64,000 nucleotides of DNA from Bolinopsis microptera (taxonomy: Eukaryota; Ctenophora; Tentaculata; Lobata; Bolinopsidae). Below are positions 16,495 through 55,947 of the stretch, piece by piece. Under the pieces are notes generated by a model that was given only the letters and a program-made list of their open reading frames with translations, made no database searches and was not told the origin of the DNA. The stretch spans positions 7,233,096 through 7,297,095 of the forward strand of contig NC_087080.1 of NCBI RefSeq assembly GCF_026151205.1, read 5' to 3'. How positions within the stretch are numbered: position 1 is the first letter of the stretch; every line of letters begins with the position of its first letter. Position numbers and translations under genes: made by a program.

Positions 16495-17088
16495 TCAACA
16501 CACGACCGGAGTGGCAGTAGTCCAGATGCTGGGCATGGTCCACATGTCGGTGTTGTAGCTGGGATACTGATCCGACCAGTCATCTGACAGCGGCACGCTC
16601 AGTTCCTCCGTTTCCTTCAGTCGCTTGCTGTCGTGGAGTTCGCTGATCGGAGGCGGTTTAACGCTTTCCATCACGACGGATTCTCGCGGCCTCTTCCGGA
16701 GGTTATCTGACTGATCCACGGCTAACTGATCGAATTCTGCGCTGGGTTTCTCGTCCGCACACAAGATTTCCGATAAGAGATCATTCCCTAAAATGTGCAT
16801 CTCGATGTCCTCGTTCAAGTGTTCATCTGATTTGAAAGGAAGGAAATTAGCTGAGTGGCAGGCCGGGGGAGGAGGTTTTGAGCAGTCCAAGGAGGCGATG
16901 GCATCTGCCGCAGCGCGTTGCGCACGGTTCAGAACTGAGGCGATAAGAAGGGACCGACGGAGGGGTAAATCGTGTTGGCAGGCCATCTGAAACTTGGAGA
17001 TCGATAAATTCATCAACCGCTCTGCTTCGTGCAGGTTACCAACTGTTTCTTGGTTGTTGCAACTGTACATCAAGTTGAATGAATTCAT
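16495..17088 (-). CDS. IER/SERTA-like small nuclear regulator, intronless
   Basis: A 197-codon uninterrupted frame, GC-richer than its surroundings. Residues about 20-60 hold EAERLMNLSISK followed by LPLRRSLLIASVLNRAQ. This matches the N-terminal signature of the immediate early response family (IER2/IER5: EA-R-hh-hS--K then a basic L-(H/R)RSL---LV-R-A- helix) and also resembles the SERTA motif. The middle has a basic KRPR cluster (possible nuclear localisation signal) and acidic and proline-rich stretches; the end is Trp/Tyr-rich. Vertebrate IER2 and IER5 are also intronless and act in the nucleus as stress- or growth-induced co-regulators; function here is inferred from the motif only. The spacing between the two halves is shorter than in vertebrate IERs, so SERTA-domain protein is the main alternative. 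The start is the first ATG, about 19 codons before the motif. Confidence 0.7.
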   Translation of the reverse strand: MNSFNLMYSCNNQETVGNLHEAERLMNLSISKFQMACQHDLPLRRSLLIASVLNRAQRAAADAIASLDCSKPPPPACHSANFLPFKSDEHLNEDIEMHILGNDLLSEILCADEKPSAEFDQLAVDQSDNLRKRPRESVVMESVKPPPISELHDSKRLKETEELSVPLSDDWSDQYPSYNTDMWTMPSIWTTATPVVC

Positions 17089-17297
17089 CGCTGTAAGTAA
17101 TGTCCCGTGTTAAATGTGGTGCTCCATTGTTTGTAAGTGAGAATGACTATGATACAGAAAGGGGTTGCAAAGATTGAACTGTCTTGCAATGTAAGGTATA
17201 TTTACAAATCCATAGGCCAATGTAAGAGTGAGTATAAAAATGTCTGCATCGGATCTTTTATTTTCCACTTTCTTTAACTTTTGTCTTTCGCATATTA
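17089..17297. other. Upstream region of the IER-like gene
   Basis: Presumed promoter of the minus-strand gene, cut off by an inserted inverted-repeat element about 210 bp upstream. A CCAAT motif is visible near 17217; I see no clear CArG box or heat-shock element. Confidence 0.3.
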
Positions 17298-17824
17298 CCT
17301 TAGTCGGTAATATTATGGGGGGTCTAATTTGGTCCTTTTCGGGCCAAAGAACCATATTTATAACAGTCCATATTTTTTACCCCCCAAAATTTAACCCACC
17401 GAGTCAAATTTTGGTGTACCTTTTGGTATATCAGTCATAATATGCTTAACGTTTCTTTCATTCACGTCCAGAAGTATGCTTACGTTATGGTTTGCTGAAT
17501 TGAAGCTAGTTCTGGTTCAAAAAGTCCGGTTTATCTACTATTCCCCCATCCTTTCAATTTGAGGGGTTAACTAGGAACAATTTCAATTTAAATTTCAGAT
17601 CAGCAACTTCAGATGAATAATACAAGTTCAGCAGCAGCTGTTTCGCTGTAGTGTTCAATTCGATTTGAGCTTTTTTCACGAAAGGAAAGTCGCAGTCAAA
17701 ATTGTGGGTGGTCAAATTTGGTTCTTTACGGGCCAAAGAACCATATTTATAACAGTCCATATTTTAAACACCCATAATTCCCCCCCCCCCCCCCCCCCCC
17801 CCCCCGTTATATTACCGACTAAGG
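17298..17824. mobile_element. Inverted-repeat MITE (527 bp)
   Basis: Left end CCTTAGTCGGTAATATTA and right end TTATATTACCGACTAAGG are inverted repeats followed internally by a G run (left) or C run (right, about 28 C). Inside, a roughly 50-bp segment (GGCCAAAGAACCATATTTAT core) occurs twice in direct orientation, near 17340 and 17729. No transposase frame and no convincing target duplication. Confidence 0.7.
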
Positions 17825-19582
17825 GATGCATGTAAAAAATTTACGAAATTTCGAGTTGAAGTACATCATACATTAATCGATCTACTCAACATACTTAAAA
17901 TGCAGTGAAGGTTGAAATGCTGTACATATTTAGTTCATGTCTGTTCCTAGCGAGACACGCAGAAGGTAGTTCCAAACCGTTCTTATCAGGATCTCAGTTA
18001 ACAAACAAATTATTTAAACGAGGAACGTATGCAGTGTCTATGAACAAGGTCAACTACTAAGGTGCTGAATTCTTGAACACCGACGCGGTATAAAAATCAT
18101 GAACAAAATGATCAGCAACAATTTATTTGTCGAGGATTGGAAAATGAAAAGAACGCTTAGAAAGGGTAAGAGGCAGGGGACCAAAAAGGTTTCAACTGGG
18201 GATAAGGAAATCAACTTTAATATCAGCACGTAACTCCAAAGTTGTGTCCATTTTCATTCCGATATCTTTTTTGGCAGTATCGGTAACATTTTAAAATCAT
18301 TCACGAAAAAAAGGGAATATTTATGAAAATTGGCAAAATTCCAACTGAAGTATCACGTACAAAAAAATGGTTACAAACGCTCAAAGAATGCACGAGATTC
18401 TAATTATCCACTAGAAGAATGTTTGTTAAGAAAATATACTTTAAGATGTGGGCTTGTCTTATCAACATGTTGCTTATCTTCCTGAAAATCTAACATTACA
18501 GGTCAAAAGCAAAACACTAAGAATGTATCAACCAGACAAACATAGCTTGGTCGTAACTAAATAAGCAATGAAAATGCACTGAGATAAAAGGGGTTATATA
18601 ATTTTAAGAGACAGTTTGACTTTCGATTTCAGTGCTCGATCGGAATTGAAATATCTGAGTACTCATTTGTAGGTGTTCTGTCAACCTACGTAGTTCTCAA
18701 CTTAATAGATACCAAATAAAATTGATGTTATAAATCGGATTCCCTGCAATCCAAGAGAGCGATTATTTACATGAGTATTCAACCTTGGGTACCATTCATA
18801 CTTTTACTGTCGATCAATTGTGAAGTTTCAAAAACAATGTTTGTCAAATAATAGTTAATTTTCTTACACAATAGAATGGCGTATTCTAGCTCTAGCAACT
18901 GTATTTGTATTATGTTCTTCGGCACCTCAAACTTTGTAATCGATCACAAACAAATTAGAAATTGACAATACAATGCCTTAACACCAAGTGGATTAAAACA
19001 AAAAGCTAACGTAAGAATAATCAAGAGCATTAAGCAGAGTGTTTTACAGCTTCAATCAGTTCGGCTACATTATTTCAGAGACGATTAATAATTTAATTAA
19101 TTAATTAATGTTAAACATTTGCTGAGTGCATACGAAAAAATACTCCAAAAGCAATTAAATAACTTCAAATTCTAAAGATAGAATCACAATAAAGGTTTCC
19201 CAATTTCTTGTCATTCACAGAGGGTGAAATGCAAGACATTGGTAGAGATGGCGCCGTCTGGTCTACTTAATAGTAACTTTACACTACAATTTTAAATACG
19301 GAAACCAAAGTTGGGCTGCGCTCCCAAACGAATAAAGCATCAAATCTTAACACACAACAATTACAACAAAGAAGAATTAGTGACGGCCGTAAATCACGTG
19401 GGTATCAGGCGGTTCGTATTGTCCAATGGTAATACCAAATTGGAAAATAACGCGATATGTTATCCAACGCTAAATATTGCCCTTGTACGTATCGATGGTA
19501 AAGTGTTCAGTATTTGATAATTTTGCGCGCGGCGTAAAGTCAGTCGCGCATCTTCTCGCAACCACTTACCACTTATCTGGAA
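17825..19582. other. AT-rich intergenic sequence
   Basis: Nothing recognised. The 68-codon frame at 19311-19517 has no family resemblance. Confidence 0.4.
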
Positions 19583-19839
19583 ACCTCAGGCAATTATATT
19601 TATGTTCATAATCATATATGAATAGAGATTCGGCGGAATGACAGGCTGAGCGTGGCCCAGTAAGCAACCACGTATGCAGATCAGCGAGATGCGAAGGATT
19701 GACATCGTAAATCAAATATAATAAATGATTGTGGATTGATGATTGTAACATGTAAGCTTATTTACTGGGCGGCGCTCAGCCTGTCATTCCGCCTAATCTC
19801 TATTCGGTGCTTATGAACATAAATATATTAAACTGAGGT
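19583..19839. mobile_element. Foldback MITE (257 bp)
   Basis: About 90-nt arms are inverted copies. Both contain TATATTTATGTTCATAA and GGCGGAATGACAGGCTGAGC, and the outer ends are ACCTCAG and CTGAGGT. The arms enclose about 80 bp of unique DNA. No target duplication was seen. Confidence 0.8.
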
Positions 19840-21336
19840 CCCAAGGTAAATAATCGTTTGCATTTTTCCACTGCACACTGTAACAATCTATATTTGATAT
19901 TCGAATAACTTTTATCAACATATAATATAATTTTAGATCTGTATACCAAAAATCAACGATTTAGTCACACTATTGACTATGCACTTAATAACTAACAATT
20001 AACTTTTAAAATCATTAAAAAATGTTGCCGCCTCTCCACTTCCCCCACGGGTTGACAGTTGATGCGAAGCAAAAATTATAATTCGATGCGAAGCAAGAAT
20101 AATAGTTGAAGCGGTGTGTTGAAGCGGCATTCGGCAAAGTCCTCCAACCCCCAGGGGAACTTAAAAAAAATTATTTTTTCAAGCTAATTCATAATTCAGT
20201 TGTTATATTAATTGTAACTCGCAACTTATTTGGCATTTTGTTAGCCATGTAATCAGAAATCTGGAATTATGTGTAGTGATCACTGATCACGGGGAAGTGG
20301 TTACAAGTTTGTAGTTTGCATGATCACTGATCTAATCAGCCAATAAGGATTTTTGGATTTAAATCATAGCACCAATGTCAACATTACACAAAAATTATAT
20401 ATTCATATGCACAATGTATGATATGTGATATCATAATACATAATATCATAATATCATATAATAGCAATGCATTTATTATATATACTGTGTACTGGTTAGG
20501 TTTGCACCGCGCATGCATTATAGATGAAAATGCAATGGAGCTACAATTAACGAAAAAATGAAAAAGGAAAAACATGGACATCAATCATCAATCCAATGTT
20601 ATCCGGATTTTATTCAACTAGCAAAGTTTATAATTGGGATTTGATTGAATTCATTAACAATAAGTTGAAATTCAAAATGTGAAATTGTGCGCGCATTGCT
20701 GATTTGTGATTGCATTAAATTTTTTAAATATGCAAAATCAACATAACAGCAAAGCTAAACTCTATAATTTAGAATTATTCTTAGCCTCAAAATATGATTA
20801 TAATTTTATCTTTAAATTTTGAATTGACTGTCAGTTTTAGTATCAAAGAAAATTAATTTTTTATACTTCAATCTGACAATATCAAATATCATGCACTCTG
20901 CAACTAACCAAGCCGCGCAGCGACTTCCAGGCGATACTTTCAGGCGATCACGCCAGCGGATTGATTGCGGAGACAATATTTCGTACTTCTGTTTGAAAGG
21001 TAAGAATGTGATCCATGTCCTTAACCCTCTATATTGTAGTTTGGAGTTGTTGTCGCTGATCCTGTACCGATTGTTACAGTTTCCGCACCGTTTGCAAAAT
21101 ATTTTTTCTCCTCAAAGTGACTTCTCATTTGTTCGTTCTATCGTAGAAACCTTTGGCCTGGTTACTTCATGGCGGCCGCGCTGTAATTCGTCGATGCCTA
21201 AGACAGATAAACGTCCAATTTATTTTCCGTTTCTTCTGTTATTGGTGCCTCTGAAAATATCATCGTTTGACAACCACATTATTTTATTTCTTAACGAGGT
21301 ACATTTCTTTTAGTAACATATATTTTGATAGCTCAT
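19840..21336. other. Region upstream of the SDR gene
   Basis: AT-rich. A 140-codon plus-strand frame (20891-21313) ends 23 bp before the SDR start; I do not recognise it, it is in a different context from the SDR frame, and it may be 5' leader or chance. Confidence 0.35.
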
Positions 21337-22263
21337 ATGTTCATATTCGAGTTCCTTCTTGAGTTTCTGGAGTTCTTATGGCTATATACATGGACTGTGT
21401 TTTGGGAATTTGTCTACTTGATCTCAAGGAATAGGCCTAAAAAAGAAATTAAAAATGCTCACATCTTAATTACTGGGGCTGGCCAAGGAATTGGCAAAAT
21501 GTTGGCTTCTAATTTGGCTAATAGTGGAAATACTTTGCATTTGGTGGATATAAATTCAGAAACGAACGAAGAAAATATCAAAGATTTTGCGGCCAAAGAT
21601 TGCACAGTTTATACCTACTCTTGCGATGTCTCTAAGCTTGATTCCATCATAGAAATGAATGAAAAAGTTATGGGAAACTGTCCAAAAATTGACTATCTGT
21701 TCAACAATGCCGGTATCATTATTGGCAAACTGTTTCCTGAAACTTCTATCAAAGAGATGGATCTAACAATGAATGTGAATATCATGGGAGTCATGCATAT
21801 CACTAAGATCTTTTTAGACGGCATTATAGAAAATGGAGGTCATCTTATCTTCACAGGCTCAGTGGCTGGCCAAATCGGAGCCCCCTTCATGACTGATTAC
21901 TGCACAGCAAAACACGCAGTAACCGGCTTCAGTCGAACCCTCTTGTACGATCTCGAGCACATGGGAATCAAGCACGTTAAAATCACCACCGTCTTTCCAC
22001 ATTTCACAGATACTGGTCTTGTAAGAGGAGCTACAGTCAAGCTTCCATTACTGTTCCCCTTGCTGGATCCTGTTTGGGTAGCGGATCAGATCGTCGCAGC
22101 CACCAGAGAGGAGAGAAACGAGGTGATCTTACCACGTGCCACCAACTACGTGATCCTCCTTATGTATCTGATGCCTTGCGAGGTGTTCAGACGTTTCTGT
22201 AAGTGGTTAGGTAACGATCTGATGAAAACCTTTCGACAAACCAGAAGCCATGAAATAAATTAG
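21337..22263 (+). CDS. Short-chain dehydrogenase/reductase, SDR16C-like
   Basis: Intronless frame of 308 aa from the ATG at 21337, the first ATG in the frame. Residues about 1-30 form a hydrophobic, aromatic membrane anchor (FEFLLEFLEFLWLY), as in microsomal SDR16C enzymes such as RDH10 and HSD17B11/13. The Rossmann cofactor motif TGAGQGIG is at about 46-53, and an Asp at about 71 after the second strand predicts preference for NAD(H) over NADP(H). NNAG is at about 123-126 and the catalytic Ser175, Tyr188 and Lys192 (YCTAK) are all present. A hydrophobic C-terminal segment follows. The family oxidises retinol, hydroxysteroids or other lipid alcohols at the ER or lipid droplet; the substrate here cannot be read from sequence. 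Lack of introns is unlike vertebrate SDR16C genes and could mean retroposition or lineage-specific intron loss. Confidence 0.92.
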   Translation: MFIFEFLLEFLEFLWLYTWTVFWEFVYLISRNRPKKEIKNAHILITGAGQGIGKMLASNLANSGNTLHLVDINSETNEENIKDFAAKDCTVYTYSCDVSKLDSIIEMNEKVMGNCPKIDYLFNNAGIIIGKLFPETSIKEMDLTMNVNIMGVMHITKIFLDGIIENGGHLIFTGSVAGQIGAPFMTDYCTAKHAVTGFSRTLLYDLEHMGIKHVKITTVFPHFTDTGLVRGATVKLPLLFPLLDPVWVADQIVAATREERNEVILPRATNYVILLMYLMPCEVFRRFCKWLGNDLMKTFRQTRSHEIN

Positions 22264-24868
22264 ATGTTCGGTTTGTATTGATTTAATGGAATCTGAGGTT
22301 GTAACATTTCGACGAATTCCCTGTCGAATTTTACAAGTAAACTTTAACGCCTGTGTGATCATGGATGTTAAATGTTAATTCTGCACGATAAAATGCATTT
22401 TGATTAACTTTCCAGAAAAACAACTAATCAAACCACTGCACTAGATATTATAATCTCGCTCTTTAAAAGGTTTTTGATCAGTAGTCATATTATTATTTTT
22501 ATTTAAGTAATCATAGGTAGAGATTAAAAATATATCATTCAGTTCCATCTTTCATTTATCTGAATCATCGTCAAATTTAATAAGTACTGTATTATACTCC
22601 TGACGCGGACGTAGATTATTAAAAATATCGATAAGTCACTCTACAAGAAGTTTAAGAGCTGCCGATCATATCATGCACGAGAATTTTAATGTCGTAGTTT
22701 GTTTTTAAGACCTGCCCACTGATGAAATGAATAGATATTATGGTTGTGGCTGTAGGATATTATAATCGTTTGCTGTGGTTCATTACTTTTTGTTTTATAA
22801 ACTTTGTGTTACATTGCTGCCTTTCTACTCAACAACTGAGAAAGTTTTAATGTTTTAGTGTTTTAGGGTGCGTTCAATACCTTTGTTTAATAATTTTGTT
22901 TGATTTTTTACTGCTTTGTTACAGAATTTGTACCTTCTTTCTAGCTTTTCGTGTTTTTTTTGCGTTATTTCGTTATATATCTTTAATTCTAAATTATCTG
23001 CATTACTGTAATCTTAATTGATTTATTCTGATACCAAGTAAATTCCATAATACACACTGGACTATACCCTTGACTTTGCCAATGATGAAGCATAATGATT
23101 AATTCTAGGGTAATATTACTTATGTTACCAGTACCAGTTAAAGTTACCATTTACCAATACCACTAATTACCAGTACCATTAATAGTATAAACAATTATTC
23201 TCCCCTTTATTTCCCAAATTTTAAGAGGACTATCAAACATTTCATTGAAATGAACAGTACATGTAGTGTGACATAATGAACCATTTAACGGCACGTTAGT
23301 CACACGGCACGTTAGTCACACGGCACAGTATAACAATCCCCTGCAGCTGCCCTATCATGTGGTTATAAAGATAGTATTAGATTATTTATAGGCTGTTTAA
23401 AAATACCTAAAATGTCAGTGTAAGGTAGGAACAAGGCGTCCAGTGAGTAATACAGCATGCACTGTTAAGGGGGTGTCCATATTATGTAACGTAACACTGG
23501 TGTTACTCTGACAATTGTGCACGGCTAATGCCAAGTAATTGTATTTGAAATCCCTGGTAACACTTGTTGGGGGTCGTTTGCAGTCTTCCTATCTTGTTAG
23601 TCTTCTCTTGTGGGTGATGTTTTGTGCGTGTTAGTAATTATGTGTGAGGATATTCTGGGCTGCTAAATTGTTCTTGTTGTGAGCAGCAGACGGGATTTGA
23701 GGCTTTGCTGGGGTTGTTGAATTCTGTTTTTAAGATTTTCACTTGTTTTCATTTCGACTATAGTTTATTTATGTGTTTGGGTGATGTGGCCATTTATACA
23801 CAAAATTCTAATATATTCTCTTTATTTGTTCTTATCTATAGCACATTTATTGATATTCAGAATTACAATTTACATGTATAAATTTAAATATTTAAGTGTT
23901 AAATAATGAATGTTACAGAATAACATGTGCATTTTGTTGTCTTCTTGATAAGTTATTTTTTCAAGTTCGATCTAATTCACTGTGTTTTTATTTACTACCA
24001 ATCCATCGTACTAGAATAATCGTTCAGAGCGACAAAAATAATTCCAAACATCGTTTCAATAATTTATATATTAACATCTTACCTGTACTGAAAAGTAATG
24101 ACCTGTAGTTTATCAAACCAATACCTCACTTTAAAACTCATTGTTAGGATGAAAGGAGTAACAAAATGAGGACCACACAACATCAGAAACGTAGTATTCC
24201 CTGAAATGACACACACTTAAAGCTCTCACGTGACATCCCACGTGACTTTTCTCATCTACTTTAACAGGTAATATACGTGGTATAGATCGAGCACTGTGAT
24301 AGGTTAGAAATAATCACGTGACATTTATAAAGTGCTGTGATAGGTTAGTATTATACGTACGTGCCTTGTTGGCGTGGATTCACTTGATATGACGAATGTT
24401 TCAGCTTCAACAGATTTTTTATAATATATTTAAAAGCTTCGTTATATGCTACAGATACATAAAAGAGGGGGGCATACCTGTTTTTACTGATATTTGACAA
24501 AAAAATATTATCATGGCCCCCCTCAAATGCGATATGTTTTCTAGTCTTCAATCCCGACTACTCAGATCACTGTTACTACTTTTACTGATAACGAATAGTG
24601 TGTTCTCTGGCAGTGTAGTTCGTTTATATTCCGTACCCAATCAGGGTTAATCTTATTCAGAACACATAATATTTTACCCATCACCTCTTGTATCACCTCT
24701 TGTACGTCATGTAAATGTAAGTCTAAAATTGCTGTAAAATTTATAAATTATCAAGCTATAAAATCACATTGCCTCCTCGCATCTGTTGGTGGCTGATAGC
24801 ACAACTTTACAGATCAGTTGATAGCACTCGCAGAGCTACAGAGACATTTGCGAGGATACTTTAACAGT
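22264..24868. other. Intergenic region between SDR and CDC14
   Basis: AT-rich, no exon recognised. Three CACGTG E-boxes (about 24227, 24239 and 24316) and a duplicated GCTGTGATAGGTTAG segment lie 550-640 bp upstream of the CDC14 start and may belong to its 5' region. Confidence 0.4.
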
Positions 24869-53809
<28,941 letters not shown>

Positions 53810-54125
53810 CACGTGATCATCACGTGTATTGACACGTGATTTCTCACGTGACGTCACAACACGTGATTCATCGGACAGAGGAAGAGAACTGTCAGAACAC
53901 TCTTAGCTAACCTCAATCAGTGAACTAACTGGGATGTTCGAAAGTTTTACCCTTTATTTTTATACGTGCCTCCTAATCAGCGAATTTAAAGGTTTTTCCC
54001 GCCCCAAAAAGACTGTTACGATTAATTTATATATGCTTAATTTGCTCAGCAAATCAAACGTTAAAAGTTTCATTTTTACCGAATGTAAATAGCGTTTAAT
54101 AATTTATGATCCCATTTTTGCCGCT

Positions 54126-54131
54126 AATAAA
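54126..54131 (+). terminator. Candidate CDC14 poly(A) signal
   Basis: AATAAA about 320 nt after the CDC14 stop codon. Confidence 0.45.
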
Positions 54132-55615
54132 AGCAAAAAATGAGGGGTGTTCAAAATAGGGGACAATCTTGTCCAAACTTTTTATTGGTACGAAGATGTG
54201 GTGGAAAAACTGCCGCTCACGTGATTATATATTGTATACAGTCAATGTAAATTATTTCAAATATACGTAATTTATTGTGATGGGTTCCTAGTCGGCTGGC
54301 TGCTACCTATCCTGTGTTTTGTGTTCTCGGTTTAAATTATTTTTCCCGGAGTCTCGTTTTCTGCAATATGTTTCAATGTTGGTCCTGTGTGATCATTATC
54401 TCAACTTGCTTCTGCTCTTTGGAAGAGGTGGGTTGTCCACTTAATGATACTCTTTTCCGGGATTTTGACTGTTCTTCAAACGTCAAACCTGTTTGATCGA
54501 TTCATTTAGAATATTGCTAATGTTGATAGAAGGAATCATTTCGTTATTACTTCTAAGATGATGGTCACTCTCTAGCGTTGCTCAAAGAGCCGCGCACATG
54601 TATTTGTAACGTGCAACAAGCTCGCCACATTATTACAGGAAATATTCTCGAAGTAGCGCCGTGGTTCCGCATCTAAATTTACTTTTAGATACAATGACTT
54701 CTTTTATCTGCCTTAATTTTAGATGAATTGATCTCGAGGGCTGCAAAAGGCCAATCCTCTGTTAGCATTAGCAATGCCAGTGTTAGCAATGTCAGCAACA
54801 TCGAAGTTATGTTTCAACAAAATTTGTTGGAACTATTACACGGTCAGTTGTGTACGTTTTTATACTTATGTTACACATAGAACAAGTTGTTTCTTTGTTT
54901 TCCACGCCGAAGAGTAAAATTACTTTCTATGTTCTAGAATTTAAGAAAGTTCTGTACAGAAATGTGCTAGAATATAAATTAAAGAGCTCATTCGGAGCTC
55001 ACGATGATGTTCACTCTACACTACTTATTTAATTTTAAACAAGTTCTCTAGATGGCGCGTACTTTGTACTTCGAAGAAATTAATAGACGAGTAATATCCG
55101 TCAAGATTTACCAAGTCCCAACTTTGATCAAAATTTCTCCGTTGCCACAGTGTCAGTACTCATGAGTAACAATTGAAACTAAAATACTATGAAGTTAAAA
55201 ATCAAATGTTAAAGTTTGGAATCGGTTCACCAAAACAAACGTAAAGTATAAATAACAATACAAAAATTACACACATTATCAACCGTACAAATATATTATC
55301 TTCAAAATAGAAATTAAATTTACAGAATCAAAACATCCCGTTTGCTTGTATCAAGAGTTGGTATCAGCAAAACAAAAAATAGAAGTGATCTCAGATAAAT
55401 CATACCTTCAATAGTTCATAGTAACCGGATTGATATAATATATCGCGACATCATTTTGGATCCGGGCATGGATCAATTTATCTCGCTTAAAATCTCTAAG
55501 TTTTTCATATTATGTTAACATTTTGGAGAGAAGAACTTTTGATAGCATTTCAACGCCCAGCATCTCGAACTAGTTCAAAATCTCAAATCAAAAGTACTGA
55601 ATTATGTCACACACA

Positions 55616-55900
55616 CCTTGTGTCGTGACATTACACCAAGACCCAAGTGTCATGACGTCACACCAAATACCATGACGTCACACCAAATACCATGACGTCA
55701 CAGCAAGTGTCACGACGTCACAGCAAATGTCATGACGTCACACCAAGTGCCACGACGTCACATCTAGTGCCATGACGTCATACCAATAGTCATGACGTCA
55801 CACCAAATGTCATGACATCACACCAAATGTCATGACGTCACACCAAATGTCATGACGTCACACCAAGTGTCATGACGTCACACCACGTATTCTGACGTCA
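55616..55900. repeat. 20-bp array of CRE-like sites
   Basis: About 14 copies of CATGACGTCACACCAAATGT. Most include the palindrome TGACGTCA, the consensus CREB/ATF site. Mutated copies have GACATCA or GACATTA. Confidence 0.93.
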
Positions 55901-55947
55901 CCCTCCACATTTCGTTGCTTTATATCCTAACAGCAATCTAACAGTAA

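Larger units (their letters stand above)
53810..55947. other. Intergenic region between convergent CDC14 and RabGAP genes
   Basis: Holds the CDC14 3' UTR with five CACGTG motifs in its first 60 nt, a likely poly(A) signal, AT-rich DNA, and the CRE-containing array. Confidence 0.6.

Noticed and set aside
20891-21313. 140-codon open frame upstream of the SDR gene
   Set aside because: No recognisable domain, mixed composition, ends before the SDR; may be leader sequence, so not called as a gene.
54314-54496. Short secreted cysteine-containing peptide
   Set aside because: Hydrophobic start is suggestive, but it is only 60 codons, has no family match and lies past the CDC14 poly(A) signal without promoter evidence.
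54724-54842. Exon-like open segment on the plus strand after CDC14 (acceptor TTTTAG, donor GGTCAGT)
   Set aside because: Open only in incoming phase 1; no matching upstream exon, it cannot follow CDC14's phase-2 exons, and it does not join the open segment at 55934 in phase.
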